From: an uncultured Bacteroidota bacterium
GTDB lineage: Bacteria; Bacteroidota; Bacteroidia; Bacteroidales; WCHB1-69
Direction of reading: 5' to 3'
Length of the DNA: 64,000 nucleotides
Assembly: GCA_902802755.1 (NCBI GenBank)
Contig: CADCNH010000003.1
Span: 50,865-114,864 of the forward strand
This document shows, piece after piece, positions 17,251 through 25,488 of the stretch; position 1 is the stretch's first letter, and every line of letters begins with the position of its first letter. The notes under the pieces are model-generated. The model searched no databases. It had not been told where the DNA came from and worked only from the letters and a program-made list of their open reading frames with translations. Both the position numbers and the translations under genes were made by a program.

Positions 17251-17970
17251 TTAGCTTCTTTTTTCTTTACGGGGACCACGGGGAGCGCGTTTGGCCGGAC
17301 CCTTGGACTCTTTGGCCTCGTTGTTGGCAGCGAAGAGGTCTCTCTTGCCATAAACAACACCTCTGCAGATCCAAACTTTGATACCGATACGACCGTAAGT
17401 TGTATGGGCTTCAGCGGGAGCGTAGTCGATGTCGGCTCTCAGGGTATGGAGAGGAGTTCTTCCTTCCTTGAAATGTTCGGTTCTTGCCATTTCAGCACCA
17501 CCGAGACGGCCTGAGCAAGAAACCTTGATACCTTCCGCATTGGCACGCATGGTAGCGGCGATGGCGGTTTTAACAGCTTTTCTGTAGGAGATACGGCCTT
17601 CGATTTGTTTGGCGATATTCTGAGCCACCAAAACAGCATCTAAATCGGGGCGTTTCACCTCTGAAATGTTGATTTGGATTTCCTTGTTGGTAATCTTCTT
17701 CAACTCTTCTTTCAGTTTGTCAACTTCTTGACCACCTTTACCGATAATCAAACCGGGACGGGCGGTGTTAATGGTAACCGTTACAAGCTTGAGTGTTCTT
17801 TCAATGTAAATTTTTGCGATTCCGGCTTTGAACAAACGTGCGTTCAAATATTTTCTAATTTTGTCGTCTTCGACTAATTTATTGGCGAAATTTTTGCCGC
17901 CATACCAATTAGAATCCCAGCCTCTGATAATTCCTAATCTTAAACCTACCGGATTAACTTTCTGACCCAT
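17251..17970 (-). CDS. rpsC: 30S ribosomal protein S3
   Basis: The 239-residue protein starts [20 protein letters not shown] and has the KH domain loop [19 protein letters not shown], then the C-terminal domain with [18 protein letters not shown] and [13 protein letters not shown]. The basic tail ([17 protein letters not shown]) is normal for Bacteroidota. Confidence 0.97.
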   Translation of the reverse strand: MGQKVNPVGLRLGIIRGWDSNWYGGKNFANKLVEDDKIRKYLNARLFKAGIAKIYIERTLKLVTVTINTARPGLIIGKGGQEVDKLKEELKKITNKEIQINISEVKRPDLDAVLVAQNIAKQIEGRISYRKAVKTAIAATMRANAEGIKVSCSGRLGGAEMARTEHFKEGRTPLHTLRADIDYAPAEAHTTYGRIGIKVWICRGVVYGKRDLFAANNEAKESKGPAKRAPRGPRKEKRS

Positions 17971-17987
17971 ACTTTTTTTAATTAATA

Positions 17988-18422
17988 TTATTCGTTAGTT
18001 TCATTATTATTGTCAACTGCAACTTCCTGAGCACGGCTATCGAGGATGATGGTCACGTGGTTGGAACGTTTTCTGATGCGGTGTGCGCGGCCTTGGGGAG
18101 CAGTTCTGATTCTCTTCAGCATTCTGCCTCCGTCAACCATGATGGTCTTCACATACAAATTAGCTTCTTCCAGTCTGGCACCTTCATTCTTAACCTGCCA
18201 GTTGGCGATAGCTGATTTCAATAATTTCAATAATTTCTCTGCTGACTCTTTTCTGCTGAATTTCAACACGTTCATTGCGTAATCAACATCTTTTCCTCTG
18301 ATCACGTCAGCCATGATTCTGGTTTTGCGCGGGGAGGTCGGATTGTCGACCAAACGAGCCATATAGACATTTTTCTTGGCTTCTTTGCGCGCATCTGCTG
18401 CTAATCTTTTTCTTGCTCCCAT
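17988..18422 (-). CDS. rplV: 50S ribosomal protein L22
   Basis: The 144-residue protein contains [20 protein letters not shown] and the exit-tunnel hairpin region [20 protein letters not shown]. It is the first gene of this operon, preceded by 480 bases of non-coding DNA with a promoter-like element, whereas canonical clusters place rpsJ-rplC-rplD-rplW-rplB-rpsS upstream. A short acidic tail (VDNNNETNE) extends beyond the usual end. Confidence 0.97.
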   Translation of the reverse strand: MGARKRLAADARKEAKKNVYMARLVDNPTSPRKTRIMADVIRGKDVDYAMNVLKFSRKESAEKLLKLLKSAIANWQVKNEGARLEEANLYVKTIMVDGGRMLKRIRTAPQGRAHRIRKRSNHVTIILDSRAQEVAVDNNNETNE

Positions 18423-18516
18423 TTTTTTTTATTCTAATTATTATTTCTAAATATCTAATTTTCAATACGATAGAATACTACGCTTTTTTCCTTTTCATTT
18501 TCTATCAAAATTGGCG

Positions 18517-18525
18517 GCAAAAATA
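18517..18525 (-). promoter_or_regulatory. -7 promoter element of the rplV-rpsE operon
   Basis: Minus-strand TATTTTTGC, a TAnnTTTGC match, about 95 bases before the rplV ATG; this leaves a leader long enough for autogenous control. Upstream TTTTG and TTTTTTTG runs could serve as -33, but spacing is not ideal. Confidence 0.55.
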
Positions 18526-18715
18526 CTAAAAAAAATCATACAAAATCACCTTTATCAAAAAAAAATTTCAAAAAAGTAAAAATGCTGATGTTCAAGCCTA
18601 TTACAAAGCATTTACAACAATGTATAAACAGGCTAATGTTAATTACTCTGACAAAGGAGAAAAAAATTATTTCTTAATGTCGGATGAATTGGCCCTGATT
18701 TTTGCAAAAAAGAAG

Positions 18716-18737
18716 CCCTTGAATAGAAATTCAAGGG
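18716..18737 (-). terminator. Hairpin, possible secondary terminator
   Basis: Perfect 9 bp stem CCCTTGAAT / ATTCAAGGG, loop AGAA on the plus strand; on the minus strand it is followed by GCTTCTTTTTTGC. It may back up the hairpin at 18828. Confidence 0.55.
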
Positions 18738-18827
18738 ACAAGGGGCTAATAATCTGCAATTTTCGGCAAAAATTTCCCCGAAATCTGAGGGAACAGAAAG
18801 TGAGAAGGTAGATACTCACATAAATAA

Positions 18828-18863
18828 AAGACGCACCATGAAGAATCTTTCGTGATGCGTCTT
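18828..18863 (-). terminator. Terminator of the lipocalin-like lipoprotein gene
   Basis: A 15 bp stem (AAGACGCACCATGAA / TTCGTGATGCGTCTT, two G-T type mismatches, loop GAATC), followed on the minus strand by TTATTTATG, 41 bases after the stop at 18904. Confidence 0.75.
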
Positions 18864-18903
18864 AATATAAAATAATGTGTCTTTCTACAACAAATACTTC
18901 CTC

Positions 18904-19389
18904 TTATCTCTTGGACAATGAAAGGGAAATTTTAGCAGTCTTGGTGTTGCTTATATTGCCCTCATATCTGTACCATGTAATAGTACCGTCAACTATCATA
19001 TTCTTTTTGTTGAGCAAATCTATGTCAAGGTCATATACAATTTGTTCATAGTATTCATCAAAAATCTGATGGAATTTGTCGCTCTTAATGGTCAGTCTAT
19101 TGTTACCATCAGTAGTATAAGTACCATTGAAGTTGATCACATCATATTCCGGAGCAGCAAAAATATTATCGTCAAAATACTCATCGAAATCACATTTGAT
19201 TTGACAGGTTCCTTCAGAGTAAAAAGTCCACTCGTCTTTCAGATCATCTTCGCTATCGCCATCAATAGTGGCAGTAATAGCTTTCCAGGTACCAGGAAGA
19301 TTAGAAACGTCTTTTTTGCATGAAGACATCAAAGTCACTGTACTAAACAGTACAACAAGAATCGCAAATAATTTGATTGTTTTTTTCAT
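18904..19389 (-). CDS. Lipocalin-like lipoprotein
   Basis: The 161-residue product has a lipoprotein signal peptide with lipobox MSSC (Cys24). The mature part starts NLPGTWKAITATIDGD and runs through DEWTFYSEGTCQI, FNGTYTTDGNNRLTIK, the pattern of Bacteroidota lipocalin-like domain proteins (single small beta barrel). The function is unknown. It is monocistronic with its own promoter and terminator. The family assignment rests on the G-x-W and TF-x-x-G-T pattern only. Confidence 0.75.
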   Translation of the reverse strand: MKKTIKLFAILVVLFSTVTLMSSCKKDVSNLPGTWKAITATIDGDSEDDLKDEWTFYSEGTCQIKCDFDEYFDDNIFAAPEYDVINFNGTYTTDGNNRLTIKSDKFHQIFDEYYEQIVYDLDIDLLNKKNMIVDGTITWYRYEGNISNTKTAKISLSLSKR

Positions 19390-19414
19390 AAGTGATTAAT
19401 TTTGGTTTTAAATT

Positions 19415-19423
19415 GCAAAGATA
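19415..19423 (-). promoter_or_regulatory. -7 promoter element of the lipocalin-like gene
   Basis: Minus-strand TATCTTTGC about 26 bases before the ATG at 19389; exact TAnnTTTGC. Confidence 0.65.
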
Positions 19424-19464
19424 CATAAAATTCCCGAATAATACACAGACAAATATTTTTTTAG

Positions 19465-19484
19465 AGACAGGGCATGCCCCGTCT
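19465..19484. repeat. REP-like palindrome (GAGACG...CGTCT family)
   Basis: AGACAGGG CATG CCCCGTCT-type palindrome centred on GGGCATGCCC. Related to the elements at 37039, 40594, 58074 and 58115. No T run follows on either strand, so it is not an intrinsic terminator. Confidence 0.6.
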
Positions 19485-19545
19485 ATCGTGGTGTATCCGG
19501 AAAAAACACAGAGGAAAGATACATAAATTTTTCAATTACCAATTT

Positions 19546-20346
19546 TCAATCCTTGACACAGCGTACTGCCATGGCATTTTGTTTTACCTCCCCATATCCT
19601 GTATAGGTTAATGCACTATAATAATCCAACTCAAAATCAATAGCCAATTCCGGATGAATTATGGATTCACTACAACTCCAGAAATAAGCATCCCTGCCAA
19701 AATTACTGTTCACATTCCTCCCTCCAAGACCTGTGGGATAGGCACAAAAATGAGTGGAATTGTTGTTAGACTGATTATTTCCCACGGCACATTGTTTGCT
19801 GCATTCCTGCCATCCTGATGTAGAGGCAAGGGATTTCGCAACATTATTGAAATCGCCATTACATTGATGTTCACTTTGTGTACCTATGAATTTCACCAAC
19901 TGGCTCCATTCTGCCTTACTCGGCACATGCCACCCCTGTGGACAAATACCCTGGACTTTACTGGGATTAGCCCCACTACTGTTCTCTCCATGCATCAAAG
20001 CAGGCCAATTGTATAAATAGCCATATTTTTCGATATTAAGAGAATTGGCATTAGGTGCATAACGATAAGGCAATTCGTCAGAAGCCTCATTAACACTGCC
20101 CATAGGGATTTCTTCTCCATTGGCATAACGTGTGGTTTTCAAATTTTGAATCATCCATACTTTGTTGCCTATCAATACCGCATCATAAAAGTGCCCGTCA
20201 ATATCCGACACTGCATTATGCATAATGTTATCCTGCTGAGTAGTTCCTCCAGATGGCAACTGAGGCATATTGCTAAAAGGTGATTCTTTCTTGCATGACA
20301 AGAAAAAAAAGAAAAACACCATAATCAGCAGACATATTTTTTTCAT
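19546..20346 (-). CDS. FISUMP-domain lipoprotein
   Basis: The 266-residue protein has a lipobox FLSC (Cys18). The FISUMP domain covers residues about 48-266: DIDGHFYDAVLIGNKVWMIQ, NLKTTRYANGEEI, YGYLYNWPALM, VQGICPQGWHVPSKAEWSQL, AYPTGLGGRN, YFWSCSE and the final AVRCVKD. This is the full-length form of the domain seen partially at 1-486. It is predicted to be a surface or outer-membrane lipoprotein; the role is unknown. It has its own promoter. Confidence 0.88.
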   Translation of the reverse strand: MKKICLLIMVFFFFFLSCKKESPFSNMPQLPSGGTTQQDNIMHNAVSDIDGHFYDAVLIGNKVWMIQNLKTTRYANGEEIPMGSVNEASDELPYRYAPNANSLNIEKYGYLYNWPALMHGENSSGANPSKVQGICPQGWHVPSKAEWSQLVKFIGTQSEHQCNGDFNNVAKSLASTSGWQECSKQCAVGNNQSNNNSTHFCAYPTGLGGRNVNSNFGRDAYFWSCSESIIHPELAIDFELDYYSALTYTGYGEVKQNAMAVRCVKD

Positions 20347-20373
20347 CGCAATAAAAATTTATAATACGATGTT

Positions 20374-20382
20374 GCAAATATA
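20374..20382 (-). promoter_or_regulatory. -7 promoter element of the FISUMP lipoprotein gene
   Basis: Minus-strand TATATTTGC, 28 bases before the ATG at 20346. Confidence 0.6.
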
Positions 20383-20466
20383 CAAAAATTTCTATAACCG
20401 TTTACATCCGCTAAAAAAATATAGAGCCGACATCATATAAAGGCATAACATTTCAACAAAAATCAC

Positions 20467-20475
20467 TATTTTTGC
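20467..20475 (+). promoter_or_regulatory. -7 promoter element of the M20 amidohydrolase gene
   Basis: TATTTTTGC, 22 bases before the ATG at 20498. Confidence 0.6.
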
Positions 20476-20497
20476 TGAATCTAAAAAAGAACACACC

Positions 20498-21622
20498 ATG
20501 AACTACGCCGAAACACGACAACAATTTCATTCACTGGCAGAAGCGTCGGGGCATGAGGAAAAGACCGCAGAAGCCATCATACTCTTGCTAAAAGACTTTG
20601 CTCCCACCCACATTCATACATTCCCCGACAACCACAATATCATCGCCGAATACGACTCGGAAGTAGAAGGCCCTACCCTGCTTTTGCGCGGTGACATGGA
20701 TGCTGTAGGTGTTGACGAGCATCTCGACCTGCCTTACGCCTCACATACTCCCGGCTATGCCCACAAATGCGGCCATGACGGTCACACCACCATCCTTCTG
20801 GGCGTGGCAGAACAACTGCATCTGCACCCCATCAACAAAGGAAAAATAATATTGTTTTTCCAGGCAGCGGAAGAAACCGGACAGGGCTGCGGGCAATTAA
20901 TTCAAAAAAGCTTCCTGCGACCCTACAATATAGATATGGTATTTGCCCTGCACAATATACCAGGCATTCCAATGCATAGCATCACCTGTAGAGCTGGCAG
21001 CTTCACCTGTGCTGTTATCAGTTGCGAGATCAAATTAGACGGACAGACCTCCCATGCAGCGGAACCGGAAAAAGGCATCTCTCCTTTCCGTGCCGCCACA
21101 AGCATCACCGAACAATTGTTGGCGCTAAACCACCCAATATTGACCGATGACAATTACCAGATTGTCACGCTGGTGGAATCCCATATCGGGGAAACAGCCT
21201 ACGGTGTGTCCGCTGGCCACGGCGTACTGCGCTTCACCCTGCGGGCCAGGAGTGAAGCCTTATTACAAACCCTGAAAAACAACACCGAGTGCATAGTCCG
21301 CACGGAAGTTGCTAAAACGCCTGGCTTATCCTACGACATACACTGGCTGGAATATTTTGCCGGCGGCCAAAACTCGGAAAAGGCTGTTAACATCGTACGG
21401 CAGGCCGCCACAGACAACGGGTTGACCTATATCGAGAAAGAAGTGCCCTTCACCTGGGGCGAGGACTTCGGCCTGCTTACCCAACATTACCCAGGCGCCC
21501 TCTTTGGCTTGGGCAGTGGCACCGACACACCCCCGCTCCACCACCAGGACTTCGACTTCCCCGACGAAATTATCGAAACAGGAGTGAAAATGATGGTCTC
21601 AATTAGCAAATTAGTAAATTAG
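20498..21622 (+). CDS. M20 family amidohydrolase (N-acyl amino acid hydrolase type)
   Basis: The 374-residue metal-dependent hydrolase has LLRGDMDAVGV (metal-binding Asp near residue 68), HKCGHDGHTTILLGVAEQL, FQAAEETGQGCGQLI with the catalytic Glu pair, FALHNIPGIP, and HHQDFDFPDE at the C-terminus. This matches the M20D amidohydrolase/hippurate hydrolase group. Likely substrates are N-acyl or indole-conjugated amino acids; the precise one is unknown. The last codons TCA ATT AGC AAA TTA GTA AAT TAG are identical in pattern to the end of gltX and derive from a CAAATTAG array, giving the shared tail SISKL(V/A)N. Confidence 0.88.
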   Translation: MNYAETRQQFHSLAEASGHEEKTAEAIILLLKDFAPTHIHTFPDNHNIIAEYDSEVEGPTLLLRGDMDAVGVDEHLDLPYASHTPGYAHKCGHDGHTTILLGVAEQLHLHPINKGKIILFFQAAEETGQGCGQLIQKSFLRPYNIDMVFALHNIPGIPMHSITCRAGSFTCAVISCEIKLDGQTSHAAEPEKGISPFRAATSITEQLLALNHPILTDDNYQIVTLVESHIGETAYGVSAGHGVLRFTLRARSEALLQTLKNNTECIVRTEVAKTPGLSYDIHWLEYFAGGQNSEKAVNIVRQAATDNGLTYIEKEVPFTWGEDFGLLTQHYPGALFGLGSGTDTPPLHHQDFDFPDEIIETGVKMMVSISKLVN

Positions 21623-21695
21623 TTAATTAGCAAATGATTATCCTGTGCCAATAAACAAATCAACAAATAAACGATTCAACAAATCAACAAATATC
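21601..21695. repeat. CAAATTAG array followed by AACAAATC array
   Basis: CAAATTAG/TTAATTAG units begin inside the last codons of the M20 gene. After a short break, octamers AACAAATC, AACAAATA and AACGATTC run to just before the MutS-like promoter. The AACAAATC family also occurs in frame in the GH78 gene. Confidence 0.85.
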
Positions 21696-21697
21696 AC

Positions 21698-21706
21698 TAC
21701 CTTTGC
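21698..21706 (+). promoter_or_regulatory. -7 promoter element of the MutS-like gene
   Basis: TACCTTTGC, 22 bases before the ATG at 21728. The AACAAATC repeat ends only a few bases upstream, so the repeat would occupy the -33 region. Confidence 0.6.
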
Positions 21707-21727
21707 AAGCACAAAAAAAATAAAATC

Positions 21728-23191
21728 ATGGCCAATATCAAACAACATATCGAGCAGCAGAGCGGCTTCAAATTCATGACCGACGAGTTGCAATTCGCTT
21801 CGGCCGTAGGTCGCAAAAAAATGATGCACAGACAATTTTACACCAACGCCTTTGAGCTAAGAATGGAATTGGACATTCAGGAAGCGGTGTGCCAGTTTGC
21901 GGAAAAACATCACAACACCGCCGTCATGGCGCAGCTGATTGAACAACTCTGCCATGTGAACGATATCAGCCAGTCGGTGGTCAACCTCATTGACGGCAAT
22001 GTGCTGGACGACATCCAGCTGTTTGAGGTCAAGAAATTCAGCCTGATTTCGGACAAAGTGTCAAAACTGTTGATGGACAATGGTTTCGACTGGATTCCCT
22101 TCCACGATTTGACAGTGGTGATTGACACCTTGGACCCTGACAAAAACCGCTTGCCACAATTCCATATCTACTCCTCCTACAAACCCGAACTGGCCAAAGT
22201 CCGTCAGAAAATCGACCAAAGCACCGATGAGGAGGAAATTGAAAAACTAAAGTGGGAGGAGTCGCAGATGGAAGACAAAATCCGCACTGCACTGAGCAAA
22301 AGATTATCCATGAAAGCCCTGCAAATCCAGCAGAATCTGGACCAAATCGGCTATTTGGACCTATTGCTGGCTCATGCCGAGCAGATTCGCAAATGGCAGC
22401 TTTGCAAACCCACTATCGTAGAGAATAAGAGCAAAACTACCGGATGTTGCTCGTGCTCTGCCGAAGAGAACAACAACACTCCAAGTGAAGCGAACAAATC
22501 CAGTAATATGGAGGACAACAGCCGCTTTATCGGACTCTTCAATCCTCTGGTAAAGCATTCCACGGGCAATTTCCAGGCCATTGATATTGAACTGAAGCAT
22601 GAGCCCACGCTTATTACAGGTGCCAATATGTCTGGTAAAACCGTTCTGCTTAAGACCATCGGCTTAGCGCAAACAATGTGCCAATTCGGCTTTTTCGTGC
22701 CCGCCGCCTCCGCTGAAATAGCCTTGGTGGACGACATCCTCTTCAGCATCGGCGACCAGCAATCAGAGATGAACGGTTTATCTTCTTTTGCAGTGGAAAT
22801 CCTCAATATTGACAAGATTATCAAAGTGGTGAAAGAAGGACAGCAGATTTTGGCTTTAGTGGATGAATTGGCCCGTACCACCAACCCCGAGGAAGGCAAG
22901 GCACTGGTTTCCAGTTTTATCCAGATTATGCAGCAATACCATACCGACGCCTTGATCACCACACACTATGGCGGCTTGCAGTCCGACTGCCGCAGACTTC
23001 GTGTCAAAGGATTGAAAATCAAGAACAACGAAAAAAACATTACCCCAGAGAATATCAACCGCTACATGGATTACCAACTAGTAGAGACCACACAGGATGA
23101 TGTGCCAATGGAAGCCATCAGCATAGCGGAAATTTTCGGCGTGGATGAAGAACTTACCGCACAAGCCAAACGACTGCTCCAAGAAAGTTGA
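21728..23191 (+). CDS. MutS-type ATPase (KamC-like or MutS-related)
   Basis: The 487-residue protein has only the C-terminal clamp/ATPase portion of MutS: Walker A TGANMSGKTVLLKTIG (about 297), FFVPAASAEIALVDDILFSI, SSFAVEILNIDKII, Walker B ILALVDELARTTNPEEG (about 374) and LITTHYGGL (about 413). The N-terminal DNA mismatch-recognition domain and the Smr domain of MutS2 are absent, so it is neither MutS nor MutS2. In lysine-fermenting anaerobes a MutS-like ATPase (KamC) reactivates lysine 5,6-aminomutase; the present protein has that size, but no kam genes are nearby. An insert near 240-260 carries CCSCSAEENNN. The stop lies at the start of a GAAAACT array. Confidence 0.75.
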   Translation: MANIKQHIEQQSGFKFMTDELQFASAVGRKKMMHRQFYTNAFELRMELDIQEAVCQFAEKHHNTAVMAQLIEQLCHVNDISQSVVNLIDGNVLDDIQLFEVKKFSLISDKVSKLLMDNGFDWIPFHDLTVVIDTLDPDKNRLPQFHIYSSYKPELAKVRQKIDQSTDEEEIEKLKWEESQMEDKIRTALSKRLSMKALQIQQNLDQIGYLDLLLAHAEQIRKWQLCKPTIVENKSKTTGCCSCSAEENNNTPSEANKSSNMEDNSRFIGLFNPLVKHSTGNFQAIDIELKHEPTLITGANMSGKTVLLKTIGLAQTMCQFGFFVPAASAEIALVDDILFSIGDQQSEMNGLSSFAVEILNIDKIIKVVKEGQQILALVDELARTTNPEEGKALVSSFIQIMQQYHTDALITTHYGGLQSDCRRLRVKGLKIKNNEKNITPENINRYMDYQLVETTQDDVPMEAISIAEIFGVDEELTAQAKRLLQES

Positions 23192-23254
23192 AAACTGAAA
23201 ACTGAAAGTTAAGAACTAAAAACAATTCAACAGTTCAACGACTCAACAACTATG
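23184..23254 (+). repeat. GAAAACT heptamer array, then CAACGACT-type octamers
   Basis: GAAAGTT, GAAAACT, GAAAACT, GAAAGTT units follow the MutS-like gene; the first TGA is its stop codon. They are followed by CAACAGTT, CAACGACT, CAACAACT units that run up to the tex stop. Confidence 0.85.
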
Positions 23255-23255
23255 T

Positions 23256-25385
23256 CTAAACATCTTTCATAGAGAGAGTTATACGTTTCCTATCAACCTC
23301 CACGGCGACGACCTTTACCATCACCTTCTGGTTCAGTTTCACCACCTCATTGGGATCTTTCACAAATTTGTTGGCGAGGCGGCTCACATGCACCAGTCCA
23401 TCCTGATGCACACCGATATCCACAAAACAGCCGAAATTGGTGATATTGGTCACAATACCCGGGAGCACCATTCCCTCTTTCAAATCGTTGATAGAGGTTA
23501 CAGACTTGTCGAATTCAAAAACCTCATAGTTCTGACGCGGGTCGCGGCCTGGTTTGTCCAGTTCCTGCATGATGTCGGTCAAGGTAGGCATACCCACCTT
23601 ATCGCTTACAAATTCCTTCAGATTGATTTTCCTGCGAAGCTCCGCGTTTGCCATCAAATCGGCCACGGTACAGCCTGATTTCTTCGCCATCGCATTGACC
23701 ACGGCATAGCTTTCAGGGTGGACAGCGCTGGCATCCAAAGGATTTTCGGCGTCACGGATACGCAAAAAACCCGCGGCCTGCTCGAAAGCCTTGGCCCCGA
23801 AGCGAGGCACCATTTTCAAGGCATTACGATGCGGGAACGGTCCGTTTTCATTACGGTAATCCACAATATTTTTGGCCAAAGCGGGTCCCACTCCTGAAAC
23901 GTATGACAGCAATTCTTTGCTGGCCGTATTCACTTCCACACCGACTTTATTCACGCAACTCTCAACGGTTTCCCGCAAACTTTCCTGCAAGCGGGTTTGG
24001 TTCACATCGTGCTGATACTGCCCCACCCCGATGGATTTCGGATCAATTTTCACCAACTCAGCCAACGGGTCCATAAGGCGTCGGCCAATGGAAACCGCGC
24101 CACGAACGGTCACATCGTAATCCGGGAACTCTTCACGTGCCACATCAGAGGCCGAATACACTGAGGCACCACTTTCGTTCACCACCACGGCCATTACATC
24201 ACGCTCAAAAGGAATGTGGCGGACAAAATTCTCTGTCTCACGCCCTGCCGTGCCATTGCCGATGGCGATAGCATCGACTTTATATTGCAATACCAAGCGT
24301 TTCAGCTTATCAGAAGCCAGCTTATATTGGGCATGTGGAGGATGCGGATAGATAGTCTCGTTATGCAGCAATTTACCCTGTTTGTCAAGAATTACCAGTT
24401 TGCAGCCCGTGCGGAAGCCAGGGTCGAGTGCCAGCACGGTTTTCTGTCCCAAAGGTGGAGCCATCAGCAGCTGGCGCAAGTTGGTTACAAACACTTTGAT
24501 GGCCTCTATATCTGCCTTATCCTTATAGAACTTCCGCATTTCCGTTTCCATCTGAGGCTGCAACAAGCGCTTATAGGAATCAGCGATTGCCATAGACACT
24601 TGCTTGGCACAATCATTATCTTCTCGCAGGTAATAATGTTCCATCATTTTCAGGGCACGCTCCTCGTCGGGAGCAATATACAAACGCAGGAAGCCTTCCT
24701 CCTCTCCTCGCAACATAGCCAACACGCGGTGAGACGGTGCCTTGGCCAAACTTTCCGAGGCATTGAAGTAAATGGCATATTTTTCACCCTCTTCCTCCTT
24801 TCCTCTTACAACTTTGGAGCTGATTACCGAATAAGTACGGAAACGATTACGGAGAGATTCCCTGACATGTATATTCTCACTAATCCACTCAGCCATAATA
24901 TCACGTGCACCTGCCAAGGCCTCATCAGTGGTTCTCACTCCCTTTTCAACATCCACAAACTTGGCCGCAGTGGCTTTCACATCAATAAAACCTTGACGCA
25001 TAATCATTTTCGCCAAAGGCTCCAGGCCTTTCTCTATGGCCATAGAGCCCTTTGTTTTCCGCTTGGGACGATAAGGCAAATAAAGATCTTCCAACTCACT
25101 CATCTTAAGTGCATTGTTTATCCTTTCTTCCAATTCAGACGTCAATTTCCCTTGTTCCTTTATGGAATCGAGGATGGCAGCACGACGCTTGTCCAATTCC
25201 ACCCACTTTGCATGCAAATCCCTGACTGCTGCAATCTGCACTTCATCCATACTGTCGGTCACTTCCTTGCGGTAGCGGGCAACAAAGGGTATGGTGGCTC
25301 CGGATTCCAACAATTCCAATGTGTTTTTCACCTGTAGTTCAGTCAGGCCCAATTCCTGTGAAATCAAAGCTGCGTAATTTTTCAT
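23256..25385 (-). CDS. tex: Tex-family RNA-binding transcription accessory protein
   Basis: The 709-residue protein has the Tex N-terminal helical region (TIPFVARYRKEVTDSMDE), a YqgF-like RNase H fold (VLALDPGFRTGCKLVILD at about 313), a helix-hairpin-helix unit (LSYVSGVGPALAKNIVDYRN at about 490) and a C-terminal S1 domain (GIVTNITNFGCFVDIGVHQD, about 635-705). Tex binds RNA and is related to eukaryotic Spt6. The start is ATG 25385 (MKNYAALISQELGL); a longer frame to 25553 would begin upstream of the promoter and reads into the divergent gene, so it is rejected. Single-gene unit. Confidence 0.95.
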   Translation of the reverse strand: MKNYAALISQELGLTELQVKNTLELLESGATIPFVARYRKEVTDSMDEVQIAAVRDLHAKWVELDKRRAAILDSIKEQGKLTSELEERINNALKMSELEDLYLPYRPKRKTKGSMAIEKGLEPLAKMIMRQGFIDVKATAAKFVDVEKGVRTTDEALAGARDIMAEWISENIHVRESLRNRFRTYSVISSKVVRGKEEEGEKYAIYFNASESLAKAPSHRVLAMLRGEEEGFLRLYIAPDEERALKMMEHYYLREDNDCAKQVSMAIADSYKRLLQPQMETEMRKFYKDKADIEAIKVFVTNLRQLLMAPPLGQKTVLALDPGFRTGCKLVILDKQGKLLHNETIYPHPPHAQYKLASDKLKRLVLQYKVDAIAIGNGTAGRETENFVRHIPFERDVMAVVVNESGASVYSASDVAREEFPDYDVTVRGAVSIGRRLMDPLAELVKIDPKSIGVGQYQHDVNQTRLQESLRETVESCVNKVGVEVNTASKELLSYVSGVGPALAKNIVDYRNENGPFPHRNALKMVPRFGAKAFEQAAGFLRIRDAENPLDASAVHPESYAVVNAMAKKSGCTVADLMANAELRRKINLKEFVSDKVGMPTLTDIMQELDKPGRDPRQNYEVFEFDKSVTSINDLKEGMVLPGIVTNITNFGCFVDIGVHQDGLVHVSRLANKFVKDPNEVVKLNQKVMVKVVAVEVDRKRITLSMKDV

Positions 25386-25409
25386 TATCATTTGGATTTG
25401 AAATGAATG

Positions 25410-25418
25410 GCAAAGATA
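25410..25418 (-). promoter_or_regulatory. -7 promoter element of tex
   Basis: Minus-strand TATCTTTGC about 25 bases before ATG 25385. Its probable -33 TTTTG lies in the -7 region of the divergent promoter at 25433, so the two promoters overlap face to face. Confidence 0.65.
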
Positions 25419-25432
25419 CCAAAAAAAATTAG

Positions 25433-25441
25433 TATTTTTGC
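25433..25441 (+). promoter_or_regulatory. -7 promoter element of the TPR protein-gltX operon
   Basis: TATTTTTGC, 48 bases before the ATG at 25489; only 15 bases separate it from the tex -7 box on the other strand. Confidence 0.6.
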
Positions 25442-25488
25442 AAAATTTTATGCTGAACACAACGTTACTGTAAATAAAACACTTAAAA

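Larger units (their letters stand above)
18423..18903. other. Non-coding gap upstream of the ribosomal operon
   Basis: Very A/T-rich. It holds a promoter element for rplV at 18517, two minus-strand hairpins (18716-18737 and 18828-18863) for the lipoprotein gene, and nothing coding that I can support. A 63-codon open frame at 18620-18811 lacks family resemblance. Confidence 0.7.

Noticed and set aside
18620..18811. 63-codon frame in the gap upstream of the ribosomal operon
   Set aside because: No family resemblance, crosses the hairpin at 18716 and has no promoter element at usual distance.
19465..19484. Palindrome as terminator of the FISUMP lipoprotein gene
   Set aside because: No T run follows on the minus strand; better explained as a REP-like repeat.
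22372..22962. 196-codon antisense frame over the MutS-like gene
   Set aside because: Serine- and proline-rich shadow frame without domain features, opposite a clear ATPase.
24216..25337. 373-codon open frame on the plus strand opposite tex
   Set aside because: It has no recognisable protein features and lies entirely antisense to the well-supported tex gene; such frames are common shadows of codon bias.
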